From Bacteroidales bacterium (GTDB lineage: Bacteria > Bacteroidota > Bacteroidia > Bacteroidales > ML635J-15): a DNA stretch of 48,932 nt. Positions within the stretch are counted from its first letter, which is position 1. Each line of letters starts with the position of its first letter. The notes under the pieces are model-generated. The model was not told the origin of the DNA, ran no database searches, and saw only the letters and a program-made list of their open reading frames with translations. The stretch covers positions 1-48,932 of the forward strand of contig JAFZLK010000045.1 in the NCBI GenBank assembly GCA_017551515.1. Reading direction: 5' to 3'. The position numbers and the translations under genes were made by a program. This document shows, one piece after another, positions 15,784 to 25,194 of this stretch.

Positions 15784-15791
15784 CAAAGGTA
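15784..15791 (-). promoter_or_regulatory. -7 promoter box TACCTTTG
   Basis: On the minus strand, 12 bases before the annotated ATG at 15771. It fixes the upper limit for the start of that gene. Confidence 0.65.
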
Positions 15792-15871
15792 ATATTTTTG
15801 TTAATAAGAATTACATCAAACACTACATCAACGCAATTTATTTATTAATTTCGCAGAAAAATAGGCAGTAT

Positions 15872-16756
15872 ATGGCAGACAAAGAGAAAGTATTGGTTAT
15901 CATAAATCCGGTTTCAGGCACAGGAAAACAAAAATCTGCGCTCAAAGCCATTGACAAACAGATTGATAGAATTAACTTTGACTACGAAATCGCAGAAACC
16001 CAGTACGCACACCACGCTACCGAAATTGCAAAACAGGCTGCTACCGATGGCTACGATATTGTTGTCGCAGTCGGTGGAGACGGCACGGTTAACGAAGTCG
16101 CATCGGGACTTGTCGGCACTCAGACAAAAATGGGTATAATCCCCTGTGGTTCAGGCAACGGACTTGCACGAAGTCTAAAAATACCTGTCACGCCAACAAA
16201 AGCTGTCGAGGTGCTGAACGACAACAAGATGAAACGCATAGACACCATGGAAGTGAACGGTCATTTTTGCGCAAGCATTGCAGGAATCGGTTTCGACGCA
16301 TTGATAGCCAAGGAATTTCAAGAAAAACCAAAGAATACCAGAGGATTACATTCGTATGTGCAACTGATTGCTACAAAATACCCAAAATACAAGCCCAACC
16401 AATACAAACTTGAAATTGATGGTGTCTCGTCCGTACATAAAGCAATGTTCATCTGTCTTGCCAATGCCAACCAATTCGGTTACAATGCAATAGTATCTCC
16501 TGATTCAAAAATTGACGACGGGCTAATCGACATTTGCATAGTGAAAAACATACCGCTTCTTTCTGCGCCTCCAACTGCCCTGCTATTGCTGACAAACAAC
16601 TTGAACCATTCACCACGAGTCAAAATTCTACGCGGAAAAAATGTGAAAGTCTGCAACAACACAAACGGATATGCTAACATTGATGGAGAAGCAATTGAGG
16701 TAGGAAAAACAGTTGATATTTCAATATTACACAAGTCGTTAATGGTAATATGTTAA
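15872..16756 (+). CDS. Diacylglycerol/lipid kinase family protein
   Basis: 294 residues starting at ATG 15872; longer readings run back into the opposite-strand gene. DAGK catalytic domain: VIINPVSGTGKQKSALKAID at the N-terminus, VVAVGGDGTVNEVASGLVG near residue 65 (nucleotide-binding GGDGT) and IIPCGSGNGLARSL near residue 90. The C-terminal lipid-binding half contains DDGLIDICIVK and NIDGEAIEV. It phosphorylates diacylglycerol or a related membrane lipid with ATP. The stop overlaps the next gene's start by seven bases. TAATTTCG (one mismatch to the -7 consensus) lies about 22 bases upstream. Confidence 0.9.
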   Translation: MADKEKVLVIINPVSGTGKQKSALKAIDKQIDRINFDYEIAETQYAHHATEIAKQAATDGYDIVVAVGGDGTVNEVASGLVGTQTKMGIIPCGSGNGLARSLKIPVTPTKAVEVLNDNKMKRIDTMEVNGHFCASIAGIGFDALIAKEFQEKPKNTRGLHSYVQLIATKYPKYKPNQYKLEIDGVSSVHKAMFICLANANQFGYNAIVSPDSKIDDGLIDICIVKNIPLLSAPPTALLLLTNNLNHSPRVKILRGKNVKVCNNTNGYANIDGEAIEVGKTVDISILHKSLMVIC

Positions 16757-17409
16757 ATAAACGCTTCATATTATTTTTGTTGCTGGTGATAACGATTTTA
16801 ACCGCCTCCGCACAGCAAAATGAAGCTGACACCGTGCGCTACGACTACTCGTTCTCATTCAACAACGGACTATACACCTCGTTCTATTCTTTCAGAAACA
16901 ATGCGCCCATTCCATTCGACAGGATTGTGTCTCCTGCCTACGACAACGACTTTTTCAAAAATATACTAAAAGCCGAAACCATAAGCTTTTACGACGAAAA
17001 CGGAACACCCAACGAACTCCCTCGCAAACTTATTTGGGGATACGCAAACAACGGAAAACCAAACATATACTGGAACAACAAATTCAACTTGATACCATAC
17101 ATAGGCACAATATCGCATTTCGTAAGCACAGAGCTTGTAACCCACTATGTCGGCGGAACCATGATGTACGACCCAATGTATATTCCTTCTACACAATCAT
17201 ATACAACCGAGGAGTTAGTGCATTACTTTATCAACATGAACACTGGAGAAATAATCACTTATAGTAGCAAAAATCTGCTAGAACTAATAAAAGACGACAC
17301 AGAACTATACAACGAATACTCCAAACTAGGCAAACGCAAGCGCATTAAAAGCGTTATGGAGTATGTCCAGAAATACAACAAAAAACATCCTATTTATTTT
17401 AACAAATAA
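16750..17409 (+). CDS. Hypothetical secreted protein
   Basis: 219 residues. The signal peptide MLNKRFILFLLLVITILTASAQ is cut near residue 21. The mature part is rich in Asn, Tyr and Phe (YDYSFSFNNGLYTSFYSF; THYVGGTMMYDPMYIPS) and ends in a basic helix. No family recognised. The start lies inside the end of the lipid kinase gene, so the two are translationally coupled. Another secreted protein follows four bases after the stop. Confidence 0.72.
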   Translation: MLNKRFILFLLLVITILTASAQQNEADTVRYDYSFSFNNGLYTSFYSFRNNAPIPFDRIVSPAYDNDFFKNILKAETISFYDENGTPNELPRKLIWGYANNGKPNIYWNNKFNLIPYIGTISHFVSTELVTHYVGGTMMYDPMYIPSTQSYTTEELVHYFINMNTGEIITYSSKNLLELIKDDTELYNEYSKLGKRKRIKSVMEYVQKYNKKHPIYFNK

Positions 17410-17413
17410 CGCC

Positions 17414-18274
17414 ATGAATATCAAGAATATAATATTATTATCACTTTTTATTGTCAGCACCATGTCAACGATGGCGCAAATAAAAGTTCCAATGGGTACG
17501 CCCGACGAAATAAATAAATTCTACAGCACTACTACCTATGTAGTCATGAAAAACGAATTCATGAGCGACTACAACATAGCAATAAAACAAGCTGTTGAAA
17601 AATTCTGGACAATCACACCATATAAATTCATAAAAGCCAGCGAGTTCGAAAAATTGCGCCACGACGATGACAAATCGTTCCTAGTGGTAAACATCGCATA
17701 TTTTGACGGCGACGACACAAAATTCGAATTCATGATTTTGTCGCTTGGAGGAAGCAAATACAAGACAGTTGACGACATGCCTACCCTATGCGCTGTCCCC
17801 TTGTGCTACTACGGTGACGAGGACGAGGAAAAATACACCTACAAAATCGGTGCAATGGTCAAGCACTGCCAGACACATGTAGATATTTGCCACAAGCACC
17901 CTGAATTAAAAAAGGAAACAATTCTCGACTATTACCTCAACAATTCCAGCAATCCTGCCGACAAGAAATTATACCTGCTAAAAGACGAAATATCAGAGGA
18001 TTTGCGTAGCAATTCAGCACTAAAGGAGGCATATCCATACGAAGCAGAACTTGTAACTGCCGAAAGAATTGAAGAACTGATAAACGAAAATGACGACAAG
18101 GCATTGATTGCTTTAATTATCAATCCTTTCGAGGGTAGCGGACTTCAATACTGCTTTAAGATAATCATCGATGTAAAGGAAGGAATGATATACTACTACG
18201 ATTTCCAAAAACTTAAGAAAAATACTATTGGACACATCACATCCGATGATTTGAAAAAAATATCGAAACAATGA
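17414..18274 (+). CDS. Hypothetical secreted protein
   Basis: 286 residues from ATG 17414, which gives a clean signal peptide (NIKNIILLSLFIVSTMSTMA) ending at Q. An upstream in-frame codon would overlap the preceding gene. The mature part has paired aspartates and lysines (FDGDDTKFEFMILSLGGSKY), with a C-terminal YYYDFQKLKKNT. It resembles other uncharacterised Bacteroidetes exported proteins; no catalytic motif is seen. Its last four bases overlap the start of folC, placing it in the same operon as the lipid kinase and folC. Confidence 0.72.
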   Translation: MNIKNIILLSLFIVSTMSTMAQIKVPMGTPDEINKFYSTTTYVVMKNEFMSDYNIAIKQAVEKFWTITPYKFIKASEFEKLRHDDDKSFLVVNIAYFDGDDTKFEFMILSLGGSKYKTVDDMPTLCAVPLCYYGDEDEEKYTYKIGAMVKHCQTHVDICHKHPELKKETILDYYLNNSSNPADKKLYLLKDEISEDLRSNSALKEAYPYEAELVTAERIEELINENDDKALIALIINPFEGSGLQYCFKIIIDVKEGMIYYYDFQKLKKNTIGHITSDDLKKISKQ

Positions 18275-19566
18275 ACTACCAGGAAGCTATAGACTTTATG
18301 TTCAGCTCGTTGCCTATGTATCAGCGAGTTGGCAAAGCAGCATACAAAGCAAACTTAGACAACACTTTGGCTCTTGATGAGCATTTTGGACATCCGCACA
18401 GAACATTCAAAACCATACATGTTGCTGGCACAAACGGCAAAGGTTCTGTTTCTCACTCGCTGGCGGCAATACTGCAATCGGCTGGTTACAAAACAGGACT
18501 TTACACCTCGCCACACCTTGTCGATTACCGCGAACGCATACGCGTAAACGGCGAAATGATTTCAAAGGATTATGTCTGCGACTTCATAAACCAGAACCAA
18601 GAAATCATCGGAAGCCTCAAGCCATCGTTTTTTGAAATGTCTGTCGCACTGGCATTCAACTACTTCCGCGACATGAAGGTGGATGTCGCCGTAATAGAAG
18701 TCGGCATGGGCGGAAGATTGGACTCAACCAACATCATAACTCCCGAACTTTCGGTGATAACCAACATCAGTTTCGACCATACGCAGTTTCTTGGCAACAC
18801 TCTTCCTCTTATCGCAGGCGAAAAGGCAGGAATCATTAAGCACAACATACCTGTGGTCATCGGTGAAACTCACCCAGAGACAAAACCAGTATTCAAAGCC
18901 AAAGCGAAAGAACAGGAATCCCCTATCACATTTGCTGACAAGGAGATAAAAGTTGAGAAAATAAAAGTCGCCGACAACCACAAGTACGCCGAATACCTTA
19001 TCAACGGCACAGAAAATCTCAATTTTGACCTTTTCGGCGAATACCAGACCAAGAACCTTGCCACGATACTTGAAGCCGCAAAACAGCTAAAAAAACAAGG
19101 ATTTGCAATCAGCGACGAAAACATTTCGGAAGCATTGCAGAATGTAAAACGACTCACTGGTCTGCACGGGCGTTGGGAAATTCTTGCCGAGTCGCCACTA
19201 ACAATCTGTGACACAGGTCATAATGTTGATGGTTTGTCGTATGTAACAGCACAGTTGAAAGCCATAAAATGTCCAAAACTCCACATTGTGCTTGGCTTTG
19301 TCAACGACAAGGATGTAGAACATGTCATGCCGCTTTTCCCGAAAGACGCGCAGTATTATTTCACACAAGCCGAAATTCCGCGAGCCATGCCAGCCGAACA
19401 GGTAAAAGCATTCGGAGAAAAGTTCGGTCTAACAGGAAAAACTTACGAAAATGTTCCATCTGCCTACGAATCTGCGAAGAAAAACGCCTCGTCCAACGAT
19501 GCAATTTTCATTGGCGGAAGCACTTTTATCGTTGGCGACTATTTCAAACACTATGGTTTTCAATAG
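18271..19566 (+). CDS. folC: Bifunctional folylpolyglutamate synthase / dihydrofolate synthase
   Basis: 431 residues, full length. Adds glutamate to dihydropteroate and folates with ATP in the cytosol. N-terminal Mur-ligase-like fold: TIHVAGTNGKGSVSHSLAAI near residue 47 is the P-loop; KTGLYTSPHLVDYRERIRVN and VIEVGMGGRLDSTNII follow, then ISFDHTQFLGNTLPLIAGEK with the Mg-binding His. The C-terminal domain has LTGLHGRWE and ICDTGHNVDG. Translation overlaps the upstream secreted protein (ATGA). Confidence 0.95.
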   Translation: MNYQEAIDFMFSSLPMYQRVGKAAYKANLDNTLALDEHFGHPHRTFKTIHVAGTNGKGSVSHSLAAILQSAGYKTGLYTSPHLVDYRERIRVNGEMISKDYVCDFINQNQEIIGSLKPSFFEMSVALAFNYFRDMKVDVAVIEVGMGGRLDSTNIITPELSVITNISFDHTQFLGNTLPLIAGEKAGIIKHNIPVVIGETHPETKPVFKAKAKEQESPITFADKEIKVEKIKVADNHKYAEYLINGTENLNFDLFGEYQTKNLATILEAAKQLKKQGFAISDENISEALQNVKRLTGLHGRWEILAESPLTICDTGHNVDGLSYVTAQLKAIKCPKLHIVLGFVNDKDVEHVMPLFPKDAQYYFTQAEIPRAMPAEQVKAFGEKFGLTGKTYENVPSAYESAKKNASSNDAIFIGGSTFIVGDYFKHYGFQ

Positions 19567-19599
19567 GATAAAAGTTTTTCAAAAATTTAACGATTTTAT

Positions 19600-19630
19600 T
19601 TTGTCAGTTCGGAAATTTGCAATACTTTTG
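19600..19630 (+). promoter_or_regulatory. Bacteroidetes promoter (-33 TTTG, -7 TACTTTTG) for tRNA-Val
   Basis: TTTG at 19600-19603 and TACTTTTG at 19623-19630, with a 19-base gap that fits the published TTTG-N19-21-TAnnTTTG pattern. The tRNA begins 15 bases further on. Confidence 0.8.
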
Positions 19631-19645
19631 CACCGCTAATGACAA

Positions 19646-19720
19646 GGGAGCATAGCTCAGCTGGTTCAGAGCACCTGCCTTACAAGCAGGGGGTCATAGG
19701 TTCGAATCCTATTGTTCCCA
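19646..19720 (+). tRNA. tRNA-Val (anticodon TAC)
   Basis: 75 nt. The acceptor stem GGGAGCA pairs with TGTTCCC (one G-T). D-arm GCTC/GAGC; anticodon stem CCTGC/GCAGG around CTTACAA, anticodon TAC, which reads valine codons. T-arm ATAGG-TTCGAAT-CCTAT. Discriminator A at 19720; the 3' CCA is not encoded. Confidence 0.97.
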
Positions 19721-19721
19721 C

Positions 19722-19755
19722 AAAGCGGTCAAGAAATTGACCGCTTTTATTTTAA
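19722..19755 (+). terminator. Rho-independent terminator after tRNA-Val
   Basis: AAAGCGGTCA, loop, TTGACCGCTTTT followed by more T residues: a ten-base stem that directly follows the tRNA. Confidence 0.85.
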
Positions 19756-19770
19756 ATAGCGCATTACAAT

Positions 19771-21456
19771 ATGAAAAAAATATTAGTTACAATATTTACC
19801 ACACTCATAATAAGCAACATATATGCACAACAAGATTCTTTTTCCGAATATGCGCTTCCAGTAAACTTTCCGATACAACTTTCTGGAAACTTCAGCGAAC
19901 CACGAGCAACTCATTTCCATTCGGGAATAGACATACGAACCTACGCAGATGGCAAACCTTTGTACGCTCTCGCTGATGGATATGTGTCAAGAATACTCGT
20001 GTCGCCATACGGATATGGACAAGCAATATACATCGACTACGAAAATGGCTACAGGTCAGTTTTCGGACACATGTCGGCATTTGCCGATGAAATTGCGACT
20101 TATGTCAAGAACATACAGTACGAAAAGGAATCATTCCGCATCGATGTAAACCTCTCGCCACTAGACATCCCAGTAAAAAAAGGACAACTAGTTGGATATT
20201 CGGGGAATACTGGTCAATCGGGCGGACCTCACCTGCATTTTGAAATACGGGAAGCCAACACCGATATTTCCCTCAATACCATTGGTAAATACATAAAGGT
20301 AAACGACAATGTTCCACCAGAAGTTTCATCTGTTGTAATTTATCCACAATCCACAAAATCATCGGTATCTGGAAAAACCGAGAAGCAAATGCTCTCCATA
20401 ACAAAGACATCGGCAGGCAACTATAAACTATCATCATCTGTTTACGCAAAAGGAAGAATAGGCATTGGTGTGGAATACTGTGACCGAATGACTGGCTCCA
20501 ACAACAGATACGGAGCAAAACAGGTAGATTTGATTGTTAACGGCAAAACGACATATACATCTGTTTTCGACAAGGTTGATTTCGACAAACAATCGACAAA
20601 AAACAGTTGCTTCGACTTTAACTACTATGTAACCGACAGCAAGTATGTACAGAAACTTTTCGTTGAACCCAACAACGACCTCAATATATACAGCAACCTG
20701 CAAAATAATGGCTACTTAACTATTGGAGAAAAAGATTCTGCCAATATTCAAATCAAAATAACCGACTTCAACGGAAATGTAAGTAATGTGAAGTTTGCAA
20801 TAGTAACCGACACGACAAGCAACATTAAGTACAAGAATGCCAAGAAGTTGAAATGGAACGAACCAAACACTTTGGAAGTCAAAGGTTGCCGTGTAACAAT
20901 GGATTCTGCAACTCTGTTCGATGACCGCGAAGTAAACCTAACTTGCAGTGGTAACAAGAAATATTCGCCAGTCTTTTCGCTTGGTGACGAAACAGAAGCC
21001 GTTAAGAAAAGTTTTAGCATTTCACTGAATGACAGTCTTGTACCACCACGATGCAAGGAAAAAGCATTCGTCTGCCGTGAAATAAAAGGCAAAACCAACT
21101 ACCTGACCTCATCGCTGGAAAATGGCTGGCTAACAGCCAAGACAAACAGATTCGGAAAGTTCTTCATACTGATTGACACTGTTGCGCCAACTATAAAGCC
21201 GATTGTAATCGCAGGTGACATGACTGACAAAAAGTACATGGAATTCAAGATTACCGACAACCTTTCGGGCGTAAGCACATACAACATATACATAAACGGC
21301 AAATGGGTACTTGGCGAATACGAACCGAAGAAATCATCGCTCAGATACTATTTCGACAATAGACTACAAAAAGCCGATACCTATAAATTAAAGGTTGTTG
21401 TTGGCGACAACATGAAAAACGAAGCCGTTTACGAATACGAGTTCAAGCGGAATTAA
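19771..21456 (+). CDS. M23 family metallopeptidase
   Basis: 561 residues with a signal peptide (MKKILVTIFTTLIISNIYAQ). The LytM/M23 domain is at residues 35-175: THFHSGIDIRTYADG (His and Asp zinc ligands, H-x3-D), FGHMS and GGPHLHFEIRE (H-x-H). It cleaves peptide cross-links in peptidoglycan or acts as a regulator of such enzymes, in the periplasm. Residues 180-561 are beta-rich repeats, unusual in length for an M23 protein and perhaps a surface or wall-binding part. It converges on rodA with no base between the two stop codons. Confidence 0.9.
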   Translation: MKKILVTIFTTLIISNIYAQQDSFSEYALPVNFPIQLSGNFSEPRATHFHSGIDIRTYADGKPLYALADGYVSRILVSPYGYGQAIYIDYENGYRSVFGHMSAFADEIATYVKNIQYEKESFRIDVNLSPLDIPVKKGQLVGYSGNTGQSGGPHLHFEIREANTDISLNTIGKYIKVNDNVPPEVSSVVIYPQSTKSSVSGKTEKQMLSITKTSAGNYKLSSSVYAKGRIGIGVEYCDRMTGSNNRYGAKQVDLIVNGKTTYTSVFDKVDFDKQSTKNSCFDFNYYVTDSKYVQKLFVEPNNDLNIYSNLQNNGYLTIGEKDSANIQIKITDFNGNVSNVKFAIVTDTTSNIKYKNAKKLKWNEPNTLEVKGCRVTMDSATLFDDREVNLTCSGNKKYSPVFSLGDETEAVKKSFSISLNDSLVPPRCKEKAFVCREIKGKTNYLTSSLENGWLTAKTNRFGKFFILIDTVAPTIKPIVIAGDMTDKKYMEFKITDNLSGVSTYNIYINGKWVLGEYEPKKSSLRYYFDNRLQKADTYKLKVVVGDNMKNEAVYEYEFKRN

Positions 21457-22890
21457 CTACCTGAATACCTGCAGTCTGTCGGCATCGAGCCGCACGAAGA
21501 TGAAAAGCAGTATAGTGAATGCCCACAGCGAAGAACCACCGTAGCTAAAGAACGGCAAAGGAATTCCGACTACAGGAGCAAGTCCAATCGTCATACCTAT
21601 ATTTATTGCTACATGGAAGAACAAAATTGAAGCTACACCATAGCCGTAAATCCGCGAAAATTTTGACCTCTGCCGTTCCGCCTTATTTATAATCCTAACT
21701 ATCAATATTCCGAACAAAATAAGTATAACAGTTATACCTAACAGTCCCCACTCCTCGCCTATCGTGCAGAAAATGAAGTCGGTACTCTGTTCGGGCACAA
21801 ACTTGTACTTCGTCTGCGTACCATGCAGGAAGCCCTTGCCAAGCATTCCGCCTGAACCAATTGCAATCTTCGACTGATGAACATTGTAACCTGTACCGAG
21901 AACATCATCATTCTTGCCAAGCAAATCCATAATCCTCGACCGCTGATGCTCTTGTAGCACATTGTTGAAAATATAATCCACTGAATATACAAATCCACCC
22001 ATACCTATCATCAAAATTATCGCAAAAAGCATAGGTTTCATCTTGCTAATGAAGAACATGACAAGCATTAGCAACGACATGGCTCCGTATCCAATAATCG
22101 CAAAATTGATGCTCTTTTCGGCCAGTTCGGGAGAAAGAATACAAAGAATAACCGACACAAGCGAATACGCAACCGCCGAATACAAAACGATGCGAGAATA
22201 TTTGTTGCGTCCGCAAAGCATTGTCATACCTATTACACATAGAAGACCGACTATCAACATCAGCAGGGATGTTTCAACCAATAAAGCGAATATGAAAAGG
22301 AAAATCAGTGCAAAAGCCGAAACAAAAAGTACCTTGTTCATTCCCTCGCGGAACATCACAAAAATAAATGTGCAGAACACAAGAGCAGAGCCAGTATCGT
22401 TCTGGAGCAGAATCATCAGCATAGGAATGCCAAGAATAATGCCTACGTACATATAGTTGCGCACAACCTTGAATGTAAAGTTCTCGGAACTCATAAGCCT
22501 TGCCATAGCAAGGCATACAGCAATCTTAGCAAACTCAACTGGTTGCATTCGGAATGTACCAATCTCAAACCATGACCTTGCACCGTTCACCTCCTTACCG
22601 AACAATAGGACTGACAGCAATAACAGGCACCCAATACCATACATTACATACGCAAAAGTAGAATAGAACTTACTGTCTATGAGAAGAACAATTATAATAA
22701 CAAGTATTGCCGCACCTATCCAAATCAACTGCTTTCCGTACTGACAACTAACATCAAGTATGCTCTGGTGTGTATCGTCATATACTGCCGAATAAATGTT
22801 TATCCAGCCCATGAACACCAGCACCAAATACAGGATTACTATAACCCAGTCGATATTGAACAATATGTTGTTTCTCCTACCTTGTTGCAT
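21457..22890 (-). CDS. rodA: Rod shape-determining protein RodA (SEDS glycosyltransferase)
   Basis: 477 residues, about 12 membrane segments. SEDS-family peptidoglycan polymerase of the elongasome, working with PBP2. Recognised by LFGKEVNGARSWFEIGTFRM near residue 95, EQSTDFIFCTIGEEWGLLGI near residue 370 and the C-terminal PLPFFSYGGSSLWAF. It is longer than the usual 370-420 residues because of additional hydrophobic segments around residues 190-300. The start overlaps the end of mrdA by 14 bases. Last gene of the five-gene cluster. Confidence 0.95.
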   Translation of the reverse strand: MQQGRRNNILFNIDWVIVILYLVLVFMGWINIYSAVYDDTHQSILDVSCQYGKQLIWIGAAILVIIIVLLIDSKFYSTFAYVMYGIGCLLLLSVLLFGKEVNGARSWFEIGTFRMQPVEFAKIAVCLAMARLMSSENFTFKVVRNYMYVGIILGIPMLMILLQNDTGSALVFCTFIFVMFREGMNKVLFVSAFALIFLFIFALLVETSLLMLIVGLLCVIGMTMLCGRNKYSRIVLYSAVAYSLVSVILCILSPELAEKSINFAIIGYGAMSLLMLVMFFISKMKPMLFAIILMIGMGGFVYSVDYIFNNVLQEHQRSRIMDLLGKNDDVLGTGYNVHQSKIAIGSGGMLGKGFLHGTQTKYKFVPEQSTDFIFCTIGEEWGLLGITVILILFGILIVRIINKAERQRSKFSRIYGYGVASILFFHVAINIGMTIGLAPVVGIPLPFFSYGGSSLWAFTILLFIFVRLDADRLQVFR

Positions 22891-24691
22891 TGGGTAAAAT
22901 TGTAGTCGTTAATATTCGCTGTTCCATATTCGGGTCTGAAATTTCACCCTTGATGTACTTTTCCATCATTAGACGTGCTATTGGTGCAGCCCAAGTTCCA
23001 CCGAAACCTGCATTTTCCACATACACGGCAATTGCAATCTTCGGGTCTTCCTTCGGAGCAAACGCCATGAATACGGAATTATCCTTGCCGTGCGGATTCT
23101 GCGCTGTTCCTGTCTTTCCACAAACCGTAATTCCAGGAATATAAGCATTGTGTCCAGTACCACCAGGCTTGTTTACCACCCAGTCCATACCTTCAACGCA
23201 AATGTCGAAATACTTTCTATCGAAAGGTGTAACGACCTTCTCCGCCATTTCGCCTTCATAGTCTTCGCCGTTTATCTGCTTCAGCAAATGCGGAGTAATG
23301 TAGTAGCCACGGTTTGCAAGAATTGATGCATAGTTTGCCATCTGCAATGGCGACACAAGCACCTCGCCCTGACCAATACTTACAGAATAAATCGTACTGA
23401 AAGCCCATCGGTTTTCTCCATAAAGCCGATTATAATAGTCTGGTCCAGGAATCTGCCCTTTGTTTACTCCCGGAACTCCCACATTGAAAGCATGATTGAA
23501 ACCGAGAGTTTCTATTTTCTCCTTCCACAAGCCCAAACCAATAGCAGCATCCTTGTATATGTTACGGTCTAAACCTCTCTGCACCAGTCGTCTGAACACA
23601 AAGTAGAAATACGGGTTGCACGACATCTGTATTCCCATCGACACCGATGTAGGCGTAGGATGGTTATGACATCCAACCTTTGACTTGTCGCATGGAAACG
23701 ATTGGTTTGGTGTGATAACGCCTTCCTGCAAAGCCACAAGAGCCTGTGCAACCTTGAATGTAGAACCCGGCGGATATGTTGACGACACTGCCCTGTTTAT
23801 AAGAGGCTTATACGGAGCACGAAGCAAGCTATCATAATTTTTGCCTCGTACACGACCAACCATTAGTTGCGGGTCGTAAGTTGGCATCGACACCATGGCA
23901 AGTACCTCACCTGATGACGGTTCAATAGCCACCACAGCACCAACCTTATTTGCCATAAGCCGTTCGCCATACTCCTGCAATTCGCTAGAAATAGTCAAAG
24001 TTATGTCGTTACCCTGAATTGCAACCGTATCGTACTTGCCATCCTCGTAACTTCCCTGCACAACGCCCCTAACATTGACAAGATAGAACGAGACACCCTT
24101 TTCTCCACGCAGAATCTTTTCATAGCCTCGTTCAACACCGCTTTTGCCAACATAGTCACCACTCTGGTAGTACGGGTCGGCTTCTATCTGTGCCTCCGAA
24201 ACTTCACCGATGTCACCCAAAACATGAGCGGCAATTCCTCCGTTGTACTTCCTAAGCGTTCTGTTCTGCACATAAAAACCCGGATAGCGGTAAAGATGCT
24301 CCTGCATTTGCGCATACACCTTGGAATCAATCTGCTTCATGAAAACAGACGGCCTGTACATCGAATATTTCTTTGCCTTCAGTATGCGCGATTCGACATC
24401 TTCCTTGGTTATGCTTAAGTCGGCACAAAGCATAGCCGTGTCGAACTCCTGCATCTGGTGCGGTGTAAGCATTAAGTCATATGCTGCTTCATTGCAGACA
24501 AGAATATTACCATCACGGTCGTATATGATACCACGCGATGGATACTGCACAATACGACGACGGGAATTGTTTTCGGCAGACTGTTTCAGCGAACTATCAA
24601 ACATAAGCAGTAACGCCTTTACCCAGATTGCAAGCAAAACAATCACGAATATTGCAACTATAGGATATCTGCGTACCGGAAACTCTTTCAT
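22877..24691 (-). CDS. mrdA: Penicillin-binding protein 2 (elongation transpeptidase)
   Basis: 604 residues. An N-terminal membrane anchor (residues 8-31) is followed by the PBP dimerisation domain (RGIIYDRDGNILV) and the transpeptidase domain. Catalytic SxxK is Ser310-Thr-Phe-Lys313 (PPGSTFK); SxN is Ser357-Cys-Asn; KTGT is residues 526-529. It cross-links new peptidoglycan in side-wall elongation with RodA and is a beta-lactam target. Overlaps mreD by four bases and rodA by 14. Confidence 0.96.
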   Translation of the reverse strand: MKEFPVRRYPIVAIFVIVLLAIWVKALLLMFDSSLKQSAENNSRRRIVQYPSRGIIYDRDGNILVCNEAAYDLMLTPHQMQEFDTAMLCADLSITKEDVESRILKAKKYSMYRPSVFMKQIDSKVYAQMQEHLYRYPGFYVQNRTLRKYNGGIAAHVLGDIGEVSEAQIEADPYYQSGDYVGKSGVERGYEKILRGEKGVSFYLVNVRGVVQGSYEDGKYDTVAIQGNDITLTISSELQEYGERLMANKVGAVVAIEPSSGEVLAMVSMPTYDPQLMVGRVRGKNYDSLLRAPYKPLINRAVSSTYPPGSTFKVAQALVALQEGVITPNQSFPCDKSKVGCHNHPTPTSVSMGIQMSCNPYFYFVFRRLVQRGLDRNIYKDAAIGLGLWKEKIETLGFNHAFNVGVPGVNKGQIPGPDYYNRLYGENRWAFSTIYSVSIGQGEVLVSPLQMANYASILANRGYYITPHLLKQINGEDYEGEMAEKVVTPFDRKYFDICVEGMDWVVNKPGGTGHNAYIPGITVCGKTGTAQNPHGKDNSVFMAFAPKEDPKIAIAVYVENAGFGGTWAAPIARLMMEKYIKGEISDPNMEQRILTTTILPNATR

Positions 24692-25194
24692 TTTCTTGAC
24701 ATTAGCAGAAGATGGAACAGCAATATGACAACAAACGAGGTAACAGAACTGATAACAACCTTTGCTAGCGTAAAAAATATGTTAGCAAAACTCAGGTTTT
24801 CAAAGAAGAAAATCCACAGATGATGTACTATAATCAATGTAAGAGCATACTTGATGAACCATAAATATCCGTAGTTGCGCACACTCAACTGCTTGTTGGC
24901 TTCGTATCCATCATGTGGCGAGTATATGTCAAGCGCAAATGTTCTCACAAACGCCACTAGTACACCTCCCGATGCGTGAAGTCCAAGCGTCGAATCGAAC
25001 AAGTCAACACCAAGTCCCATCAGCAAACCGAGCAACAGCACCAAATACTTGTTGGTTTCAATTGGAAGCATCATTATAAAAAGTATGTACACAAATGCAT
25101 TCACATAAACGCTGACACTTATCTGGTCAAGTATCAGAGTCTGTACAAACAGAAGCACAAAAAAGTACAATATGTATTTCAGTTTCTCTATCAT
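24688..25194 (-). CDS. mreD: Rod shape-determining protein MreD
   Basis: 168 residues, about five membrane segments (LKYILYFFVLLFVQTLIL, then a pair near 40-75). Small integral membrane partner of MreC and PBP2/RodA; the sequence is poorly conserved in this family, so identification rests on size, topology (FDSTLGLHASG resembles the family's D-x-x-S-x-x-x-G-x-x-A/S) and the position between mreC and mrdA. It overlaps both neighbours by four bases. Confidence 0.9.
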   Translation of the reverse strand: MIEKLKYILYFFVLLFVQTLILDQISVSVYVNAFVYILFIMMLPIETNKYLVLLLGLLMGLGVDLFDSTLGLHASGGVLVAFVRTFALDIYSPHDGYEANKQLSVRNYGYLWFIKYALTLIIVHHLWIFFFENLSFANIFFTLAKVVISSVTSFVVILLFHLLLMSRK

